In this document: positions 54,580 to 61,069 of the stretch, piece by piece
Position numbering within the stretch: position 1 is the first letter of the stretch
Layout of the letters: each line of letters starts with the position of its first letter
NCBI GenBank assembly: GCA_018398585.1
Contig: JAGTTD010000001.1
Span: forward strand, 33,616,438-33,680,437
Direction of reading: 5' to 3'
From: Simmondsia chinensis
Lineage: Eukaryota > Streptophyta > Magnoliopsida > Caryophyllales > Simmondsiaceae
DNA: 64,000 bases
Notes under the pieces: model-generated
Told to the model about the DNA's origin: nothing
The model's database searches: none
What the model saw: the letters and a program-made list of their open reading frames with translations, nothing else
Translations under genes and position numbers: made by a program

Positions 54580-56512
54580 ATAATGGTAAAAGACAAATCA
54601 AACTATAGATTGCAAAGCAACAGTGACTCTTTTTGCTTTGTCTTAAAGTATAGAATTGTTTCTGGGCCTTCACCTAACAACTTAAGCTTTTGAAATGGTT
54701 AGTTCCTTGACATGGTATCACAATCTCTCTCACCCAACAACTTAAGCTTTTGTGTCATTATACATGCTTGAAGCCTAATAGGTGTCCGTATGAGGGGGCA
54801 TGTTATGGTATAAAGTCATTCCTCGGCCTTTATCTAGCAGTTTAGGCTTTTGTGATAGATGGAGGAAACGGCTTTGATCACATAATTCTCTGATAAAAGT
54901 TCTATGAACAAAAGTCAAGATGATCCATGTCCAAAATCCAGCTGAATTACTGTTTTGGGGTTAGGGGTGTATTTGAGCCGAGCCTAGCCGAGCCCGAGCC
55001 TACCAGGCTCGAGGCTCGGCTCATCTACATTAAGCTCGGCTCGTTAAAAGCTCGGGCTCGGCTCGATCTAAGCTTGCAATATTTCGGCTCATTTAAGCTC
55101 AACTTAGGTTCGTTTGGGCTCGTTTAAGCTCGGGCTCGACTCATTTAGGCTCAAATTTTGCTTTATGGGTCATATTTAATCAAAAATATTATATTAAAAA
55201 AAGCTCGTTTGGGCTTGTTTGGGCTCGCGAGCTTACGAGCTCGAGCTTCACTAGGTTCAGGCTCGGCTCGATAAGTTGAACGAGCCGATAGCAAGCCTAG
55301 CTTTTTGACGAGCTGGCTCACGAAGGCTCGCGAGCCGGCTCGGCTCATTTGCACACCTAAGCTGAACGCATAAAGGGAAACTGATTAACGGCACTTCCGC
55401 GGAAACTTGCAGAGAAATGCGCACCTTAAGTTTCTTGTTTGTATGGGCTCTTGGTATCCCGTTCACTTGCTTTAATACATTTCAAAGCATCATGTCCGAT
55501 GCCTAAAACAAAACACAATGAGATTTCTTCGTAAACTAAAAATAATAATTTGCAAAACTATACTTAAGAGGAAAACTGAACTTTTCTATTGACCGAAATA
55601 GATATATTTCATTCTAATCCTATCAAATAGTCTAACAAAATTTAAGTTATATCATGTTTTTACAATCATTAAATATCTTGTTTTGTATTGCATCATTTTT
55701 TCACTGCACAGTTGGGACCGTAGATAGAAGTGAATCAATACTGACTCCTCCCTCTTGTATCAAGACAGATTGAGAGAGAATTTGCTCCACAGGGCCTCCG
55801 CTGGAGTGCCTATTCTATTATCCCAAAACGCACCCGTAGGGGGGAGATGAACCCTGTCTTTATTTCCGGACTCCCAAATTGCTCTCTGAAGCAAAGCCAT
55901 GAATGCCTTTTAGTTTAGTTTTCTGCAAGAACACTGAATCTGGAGATGAGTTGAGGGACTCCTGACATCATCTAAATATCCTAAATCACGAATGTCCCAA
56001 CCCAAGGATCTTCACTGAGGATAAGAGAGAATTCCTTTCTCCTTGCATTTACCATTAACCAATGGGATAGAACGCCAATCCAATCTCCTTAGTTCTTGCT
56101 CAATGCATGACTTTCGTGTACACTGTGAGGACGAGTGACTAACCTAGGAGGTACATGTAGAGGCTATTATTAAGTACCATCCCATAGCAGCGAATCAAAA
56201 TATGTTATGTAATACATAATGCCCTTTGTTAGATTATGTGGCTCAAAGTGATCTCGAATTTCTCCAATACCTACTAATATATATGTTATTGTCGTTTTTA
56301 GGCATCAACGCTCTCAATTGTGCCCATTTTGCCGGGATAGCTTAAAAAGGGTGAACTCAGGAGAGCTGTGGGTGTACACGAACCACAGGGAGGTAGCAGA
56401 CCTCAACTCCATAACGAGAGAGAATTTGAAAAGGTTATTTATGTACATTGATAAGCTTCCTCTTGTTGTTCCTGATCCAATTTTCCTTATCAGCCCCATT
56501 TCAGGTAAATAA
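45311..56512 (+). CDS. AIRP2-like: AIRP2-like RING-HC E3 ubiquitin-protein ligase
   Basis: Five exons: 45311-45375, 53233-53383, 53452-53518, 53675-53909, 56302-56512; together 729 nt, 242 residues plus stop, the family's usual length. All introns are GT-AG and phases join exactly. The start MRKSFKDSLKALEADIQHAN and then MRLSYSPCAHLFLFLVQWAD are hallmarks of the plant AIRP2 group. Exon 4 carries CGICMEIATKVVLPGCNHLL and CMKCYRNW; exon 5 supplies CPFC, completing a C3HC4 RING (CX2CX11CXHX2CX2CX10CX2C). The C-terminal part reads VNSGELWVYTNHREVADL and RLFMYIDKLPLVVPD. In Arabidopsis such proteins are cytosolic E3 ligases acting in abscisic acid and drought responses; that role is inferred here. 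The last exon ends TTTCAGGTAAATAA, so the stop sits in a donor-like site and a further small exon is possible. Confidence 0.9.
45376..46627 (+). other. intron 1, 5' part
   Basis: The donor GTACTC follows AATACTCT at 45375. The stretch is T-rich like plant introns and contains no frame of interest. It ends at the target duplication AGAGG (46623-46627) of the next element. Intron 1 as a whole spans 45376-53232 (7857 bp), with a TTTTTCATGGGGATGCAG acceptor. Confidence 0.85.
46628..47000 (-). repeat. 3' LTR of the RRM-carrying element
   Basis: 373 bp; TATA box CTATAAATAG readable on the minus strand near 46738. Pairs with 48346-48718 with about 20 differences by eye. Confidence 0.93.
47098..47875 (-). 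pseudogene. RRM-like protein with acidic tail, broken
   Basis: Minus strand. ATG 47875 opens MYLMGKTEKWLKENHKVTGY and WPGGDSNDRSLIARIHNFSK, then PITRADLHWLFRHYGFIENI. After a frameshift near 47685 the text continues WVDDTYLARIQFYYRDDAIY. The order (strand IARIHNF, helix DLHWLFRHYG, strand YLARIQFYY) resembles an RNA recognition motif with RNP2- and RNP1-like strands; this is my reading, not a database match. After one TGA (near 47605), CCDRCQLDVELASELIRHRI leads into the frame ending at 47098, which is very acidic and lysine-rich (EDNEDDIDEVYNEVKQNALK). It could be a captured host gene or a derived Gag substitute. Confidence 0.5.
47924..48345 (-). other. leader of the RRM-carrying element
   Basis: From the primer site leftwards on the minus strand: a pyrimidine/purine-rich run (poly-A/G opposite the T tract at 48278-48299), then GC-richer sequence with many CCTAACCCTAA-like words near 48060-48100. 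A 144-codon frame crosses it, but the composition argues against coding. Confidence 0.5.
48346..48718 (-). repeat. 5' LTR of the RRM-carrying element
   Basis: 373 bp; see partner at 46628-47000. First dinucleotide on the + strand side has mutated (TCATGT versus TGATGT). Confidence 0.93.
48891..52069 (-). mobile_element. hAT transposon, full length, copy 1
   Basis: A perfect 8-bp target duplication GTTTTCCC lies at 48883-48890 and 52070-52077. Terminal inverted repeats are TAGTGGTGGCCATGGGCCGG and, from the right, TAGTGGTGGCCAACGGGCCG. Subterminal zones (48900-49010, 51940-52060) are packed with GGGCCGGGCC and GCTACAGTGCGGGC words, very GC-rich against AT-rich surroundings. The transposase is on the minus strand and broken. 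TATAAATACTT at 51840-51850 (minus) is a likely TATA box 265 bp before its ATG. 3179 bp, located in intron 1. Confidence 0.95.
49360..51575 (-). pseudogene. hAT transposase, copy 1
   Basis: From ATG 51575: Ser-rich start, BED-type zinc finger (SGVWKHFTLNKTTNKATCKL, CDP...NRHILRCHPEQ), stop at 51099, then the same frame. The catalytic domain has SLTSDVWTSKPGQPYMCITA (Asp 1), IMFDNASNNTASVAHLI (Asp 2), HIRCICHILHLMVMDG (C-H insert motif) and TRWSSTVVMLE (RW motif). A frameshift lies near 50330 and a TAA at 49954. The C-terminal hAT dimerisation domain is intact: FDLLQWWNTNQTQYPVLSTM, ARDILSCPVSSVASECAFS and CLKDWLLAEARDQQRMKM. The normal protein would be roughly 700 residues. Confidence 0.95.
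52078..53232 (+). other. intron 1, 3' part
   Basis: T-rich intron sequence without recognised repeats or frames, ending in GGGGATGCAG before exon 2. Confidence 0.8.
53944..54438. mobile_element. 495-bp TIR element in intron 4
   Basis: Left TGGAAATTATCATCTAGTTA and right reverse complement TGGAAAATTATCACTTAGGT are inverted, and similarity runs on for more than 100 bp with gaps (CCTTGAGGTTTG, TTTATCAC, AGGTACC). Words such as AGGTACCCTAAGGTTTGAA are repeated inside each arm, as in fold-back elements. A related partial copy is at 9929-10210. Target duplication not clear. Confidence 0.7.
54962..55359. mobile_element. hAT-type MITE rich in GGCTCG words
   Basis: Ends TAGGGGTGTATTTGAGCCGA (left) and, reverse complemented, TAGGTGTGCAAATGAGCCGA (right). 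The interior is filled with GAGCCGAGCC, AGCTCGGCTCG and similar words, typical of plant hAT derivatives. AGCTGAAC follows the right end; AGCTGAAT occurs 14 bp before the left end, so an 8-bp duplication plus filler is possible. No coding capacity. Confidence 0.75.
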
Positions 56513-56620
56513 GCGCCCCCGTCCCCTTTCCTTAGTGGCTGTAAACAGTGTGTATATGACATTTTGCCGCATTGGGCTGTACATAAATGCTCCCTAGTAT
56601 ATGAGATGTTTTTTTAATGG

Positions 56621-56651
<31 letters not shown>

Positions 56652-57302
56652 TGTTCTTTTAATATTAAATTTGATACTCTGCATTAATACTAGAGAAGAC
56701 AATTAGGGAGACGAATAGAGCCTACACAACCCACCCTATTAAGAAAAATTTCAAAATAGAGATACGTTAGGATGGAAACTAGATCACTCCCAAGCACATG
56801 GGTTAGGGTTTATTTAGTCAAGTTTCTTTTCTTGAAAAAATTGATTTTTTAAGGAATTTTATATTTTTTTTTCTAAATTTGATGATATCTAACCTAGAAA
56901 TAGAATTACTTTTAAACAGAATCCTGAGTTGATTTTCTACCTTGAAGCTAAACAAAAAAATAGTGCTCCTCAAGTAAAAGCAGAAGCAAAAATTTAGGAA
57001 GCACTTATACTCTTTTTTGGCTAGAGTACCGGTGTCCGACAAATATCCGACACCAGCATGGTCCGATACTTGTTCAATGCGCGAAAAAAGTATTTGATAC
57101 TTTTTTTTTTTGTAATTTTTGAAATGTTTCTGGCACGCTTTCGACACGCTTCTCATACGTGTCCAATAAGTCAAAAAAGTATCCTATTCTTTTTTTTTTT
57201 TTTAATTTTGAATTCCAACTCGTTTTCAACACGCTTTCGATACGGCACAACATGTTTTGATGGTTTTGACTTTAAATATATAATATTATACTATGTTATT
57301 TT
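56513..57302. other. 3' flank of the E3 gene
   Basis: Contains the 3' UTR (end not placed), a 27-nt A run (about 56621-56647) and T runs near 57100 and 57190. Words such as GTACCGGTGTCCGACA (57028) recur loosely near 60230. No gene seen. Confidence 0.6.
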
Positions 57303-57322
57303 ATGTATATAAAATAACAGTA

Positions 57323-57482
57323 CAACAACAACAACAACAAAAAACCCAATGCCTCCAAGGGCTCTTGCAAAAGCAGGGTTTGGGGGGTAGTTATACGCAG
57401 CCTTCCCCCTTCCGGGAGCTACCCTGAAGAGAGACTATTTTCGAGGACTCCCAACCTGAGAAGTTGGTCCGCAGCATAAAGC
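57323..57482 (-). mobile_element. 5'-truncated SINE of the 5S family
   Basis: A perfect 20-bp target duplication ATGTATATAAAATAACAGTA (57303-57322, 57483-57502) flanks it. The minus strand carries the family's 3' part (TCTCTTCAGGGTAGCTCC, GGGGGAAGGCTGCGTATAAC, GCAAGAGCCCTTGGAGGCAT) and a (GTT)n tail, seen as ACAACAACAACA on the + strand. The 5S head is missing, replaced by about 15 unrelated bases: 5' truncation as in target-primed reverse transcription. Confidence 0.9.
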
Positions 57483-57547
57483 ATGTATATAAAATAACAG
57501 TATGCATATTAAATATTTAAATTATTTTATATATATATATATATATA

Positions 57548-58305
57548 GGGTAAATTACAGAAAATTTTCCTGACTTTTGCTTCAATAACAAAAAATTCTC
57601 ATCACAAATAAAATCACTCACTAAACCCCCTAACTTTTGAAAATTTTTCACTTTGTCCACAAATAAATTTTTTTGACCATTTTGTCCCTCAACAAAAAAA
57701 AGTTATATTTTATCTCATAATATTTTTTTCTAAAAATTTGAAAAATACTTTTTATCTTCTAATCTTATATAATATTACTATAATTAATTAAAATAATTAT
57801 ATTTTTATAAATACCAAAGAAGATACCAACACGCCGTCACCGGATCCCATTAGAACTCCGAAGTTAAGCGTGCTTGGGCGAGAGTAGTACCAGGATGGGT
57901 GACTTCCTGGGAAGTCCTCATCCTCAGGTTGGGGGCATTGGAAAATAGCCTCTCTTCAGGTTAACACCCTAAAAAGGGAAGGCCGCGTACATCCGTCCCC
58001 CCAGACCCTGCGTAGGCGAGAGCCCTTGAGGCAATGGGTATTTAATTTAATTATATTTTTATAAATATAGAAAATTTTCTTAATTTTTTTGGTTAAAAAC
58101 ATAAAATATTTAATTTTTGTCTAATAATATAAAATCTTTTTCTAAAAATAAAATTAAACATTAGGGGCAAAATGGTCAAAAATAAGTTACATGGGGGTTA
58201 AGTGCTAAATTTTTAAAAGTGAAGGGGCTTTGTGAGTGCTTTTATTTGTAAGGGGGGTTTTCTGTTTTTGAAGCAAAAGACTGGGGGATTTTCTGAAATT
58301 TACCC
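57548..58305. mobile_element. TIR MITE hosting a SINE
   Basis: Left GGGTAAATTACAGAAAATTT and right reverse complement GGGTAAATTTCAGAAAATCC; arms are similar for about 150 bp (GACTTTTGCTTCAA, CACTCAC, GACCATTTTG). ATATATATA flanks both ends (57539-57547, 58306-58314), a 9-bp duplication, though in TA-rich DNA. The length without the SINE and its duplication is about 504 bp. Non-coding, MULE-MITE-like. Confidence 0.85.
57814..58048 (+). mobile_element. full-length 5S-rRNA-derived SINE (copy 2)
   Basis: A 19-bp perfect duplication AATTATATTTTTATAAATA at 57795-57813 and 58049-58067. The + strand starts CCAAAGAAGATACCAACACG and runs through 5S rRNA sequence (CGGATCCCATTAGAACTCCG, AAGTTAAGCGTGCTTGGGCG, AGAGTAGTACCAGGATGGG) to GGGAAGTCCTCATCC. 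Then comes the Au-like tail (GGGAAGGCCGCGTACATCCG, CAGACCCTGCGTAGGCGAGA, GCCCTTGAGGCAATGGGT). It is 235 bp, exactly the length of copy 1. It keeps box A and box C words closer to functional 5S rRNA than copy 1. Confidence 0.94.
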
Positions 58306-58377
58306 ATATATATAATATAACTATATTTAAATTAAATTTAAAAATAAACTAATACTATCAAATGTTTTATAGTTATT

Positions 58378-59620
58378 TTGCCAATTAAGAACAAAGACGA
58401 TATTCAAAGTTATGCCAACTATAGAGGTATCAAACTAATGAGCCACGCTCTGAAGTTATGTGAGCGGGTCATAGAAAGAAGGTTATGGCAACAAATAGGG
58501 ATGTCAGAGAACCAATTTGGATTTATGCTTGATATATCGATGATCGAAGCCATCCATCTCTTAACGCGGACGATAAAGTACTACAAAGATAGACAAAAGG
58601 ATCTTCATATGATTTTCATTGATTTGGAGAACGCATATGATAGAGTGCCAAGAGAGGACCTATGGAGGGTTCTGGAGAAGAAAGGCAACCCCCTTGTTCT
58701 ATTATCCGAGCCATTAAAGACATGTAAGAGGACACACTGACCAATGTCTATATAGCGGAAAGGGAAACAAGCCCTTTTCGCATTACAGTCGGGATACACC
58801 AAGGATCAGCCTTAAGTCCCTTTATGTTCATTCTAGTTGTGGATGAGCTTACTAGGAACATCCAAAGGGGTACGCCTTGGTGCATACTTTTCGTGGATGA
58901 TATAGTTCTGATGGGGGAGTCTAGAGAAGAGTTGAATGAGAAGCTGGAACTTTGGAGAGCCTTGGAATCGAAAGGCTTATAACTTAGTAGATCCAAGGCC
59001 AAGTATACGGAACTCAAGTTTTATACCTCAACTAGGCCAAGTATAGAAGACGTCAAGATTAGATCAGAGTGCACATTGAAAATAGATTGTTTTAAATATT
59101 TGGGTACCATGATGTTGCAGGATGGTGAAATTGACGAGGGTGTTAACAACCGGATTAAAGTAGGCTAGTATAAATGGAGGATGGCTTCAGCGGCACTATG
59201 CAATAGAAAGATCATGTTAAAGTTAAAGGAAAAATACTATAAGACGGTAGTGAGACCAGTTATATCATACGGTGTGGAGTGTTAACCAATTAAAATCATA
59301 CGTAGAAGTTGAAGGTGGCAGAGATGAGGATGCTGCGGTAGATGTATGGCTACACAAGAAAGGATAGGATTAGAAATGACGCTGTGAGAAGCAATTTAGG
59401 CATGGCTCCAATGGAGGATAAGTTGAGGGAGCAACATTTGCGATGGTTTGCGTATGTTAGGAGGAGACTGACCATTGCCTTTGTCAGGAGATGTGAACTG
59501 CTTTATGCTATGCACAAGGAGGAGAGGGGGAGGCAGGCCAAAGAAGAGCTGGATGGAGACAATTCGACATATGACCTCATCCACCTAAACCTAAATGAAG
59601 AGATGACTTTAGATTGAGTT
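58378..59620 (+). pseudogene. RTE-type LINE reverse transcriptase, 5'-truncated
   Basis: KNKDDIQSYANYRGIKLMSH opens in the middle of RT; FIDLENAYDRVPREDLWRVL is motif A, and FVDDIVLMGESREELNEKLE near 58890 is motif C with the catalytic DD. The C-terminal region RKDRIRNDAVRSNLGMAPME and LREQHLRWFAYVRRR is typical of plant RTE elements. The endonuclease and RT N-terminus are missing. Frames shift after 58740 and near 59160-59340. Confidence 0.9.
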
Positions 59621-59960
59621 GAGTGGAGGGTTAGCATAGGTCTAGTCGATATAGCGATTTAGAATAGAGGAGCAAAACTAAACTAGTCTTAGCGCCTTTA
59701 GACTTATATGTATGCTTGTTTGCTTATACTTGATTGTTGTGTGTTGTTGGTTGCTTGCTGCTTGCTGCCCGTGCAGTGTATTGTTGCTCTGCGGTGCTAT
59801 GTGCTTCGTTGCTTTATGGCTTATTGTTGCTTTTATGCTCTCTCCGTGCCATTGTATAGTTGTTTTGATTTTAAAAAAAAAAATTTAATATTGTTGTACA
59901 ATTTGAAAGAGAAAGAAAATGATGAAAAAAGAAGATTATGTTGAGTTGGCGCGCGCAGGG
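59621..59960 (+). other. probable 3' UTR of the RTE LINE
   Basis: TTGC/TTGTTG-rich sequence directly after the LINE stop, ending near an A-rich stretch at 59872-59885. No frame. Confidence 0.55.
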
Positions 59961-60834
59961 GGGTGAGAGAGACGAATCGATAGTAACTGCAGCGGCATGG
60001 CTTGAACCTCTATTAAGTTTTCTTGTTAATTGTATATGCTTGAATTTGCCCTATTTTAGTTAAACTTTGTTTGTTCCTTATGCTATTATATGTTTTTTTT
60101 TTTTCGTTTTCTTAATTTATAATTTATGTTTTTTCATCGATTATACTGATATATACCTAAGAAAATGCATAATTTGAAGTAACGTGTTCCCAATGTGTTA
60201 TATCCTAGTTTTTTTTAAAAGATTACGTGTCGGCGTACCGGTGTTATATTGTATTTCGTATCCGCATCCGTATCTGTGCTTTTCAGGCAAAAACTAATAA
60301 TTTCATAAAATTTACTTTTGAAAAAAGCGACTTTTTTTTACAACTTGGCCATATAGGCCTTCAATGTTGGGAAACGCATTGTTTGGCACAGATAATTGTT
60401 ACTTCAGTTAATTAAATCCTTTGCGACCAAATGCTAGATTTATCAAACCTGCCAACAGAACGCGCAGTTAACTTTACACTAACCAAAACAGCCTTGGAAC
60501 CTGATCAGCCATTCCTTGTTAGACCTTGAATTCCTCAAATACTTTTTATCAACTAACACTGCTATCTTTTGCAATGACATTTGTCATTTTGCATTGGACT
60601 CAAACCTCGATCTACCTCATGTTATTTGTAGCATTGTTTGACATACAAGAGAAAGATAACGAACTGAAAATGTGTGATAAGTTACTAACAAAATAGCAAG
60701 CACAACATTGCACAACTCAATCTTGACTCATAAGGTATTAAGATTTACCATTTTTCAGCACGTTTATTGTGCTTTATTGTATTTTTAAAATGAGCATTTT
60801 GGATGATACATCTACTATATTACAACAATAAACC

Positions 60835-60955
60835 TATTGCCTGAAAAGCTCCTTGCAAGGTAAAATATGAAGGGTGAAATGTACGCAGTTTTAGCCCTAC
60901 AGGGCCTTAGGAGTTTGTTTTCGAAGACCTAAACCCTAAAAAGTACGAAAAAAAA
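60835..60955 (-). mobile_element. degraded SINE tail of the 5S family
   Basis: CCTATTGCCTGAAAAGCTCC, GTACGCAGTTTTAGCCCTAC and TTTTCGAAGACC follow the order of the 3' part of the SINEs at 41909 and 57323 but with many changes. No target duplication found. Confidence 0.55.
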
Positions 60956-60974
60956 AAAAAGGAGGCAAGAATGC

Positions 60975-60976
<2 letters not shown>

Positions 60977-61012
<36 letters not shown>
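60977..61012. repeat. poly-A tract
   Basis: About 36 A residues, next to another A run at 60949-60960. Confidence 0.95.
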
Positions 61013-61015
<3 letters not shown>

Positions 61016-61069
61016 GAGTAATATTTATATTTAAAAAATCAATTCAAATCAAAGTCAACGTCTGCCATA

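Larger units (their letters stand above)
53910..56301 (+). other. intron 4 of the E3 gene
   Basis: 2392 bp between the two halves of the RING domain, donor GTAAAC and acceptor GTTTTTAG. Contains two TIR elements (53944-54438, 54962-55359), a 27-nt T run (about 54550-54578) and LTR-like repeat words around 54660-54880. The part 55360-56301 shows no recognised feature apart from a minus-strand patch near 55800 reading PPTGAFWDNRIGTPAEAL, possibly a gene-fragment relic. Confidence 0.8.
59961..61069. other. intergenic, with SINE relic and poly-A
   Basis: No gene. 60835-60955 is a separate SINE relic and 60977-61012 an A run. The rest shows nothing recognised. It ends in CTGCCATA, the presumptive target site of hAT copy 2. 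Confidence 0.6.

Noticed and set aside
57814..58048. Cassandra TRIM element, which carries 5S sequence in its LTRs
   Set aside because: No LTR pair, primer site or polypurine tract around it; instead single units with 18-20 bp duplications.
58605..59017. Minus-strand ORFs over the LINE
   Set aside because: Antisense shadows of the reverse transcriptase frames.
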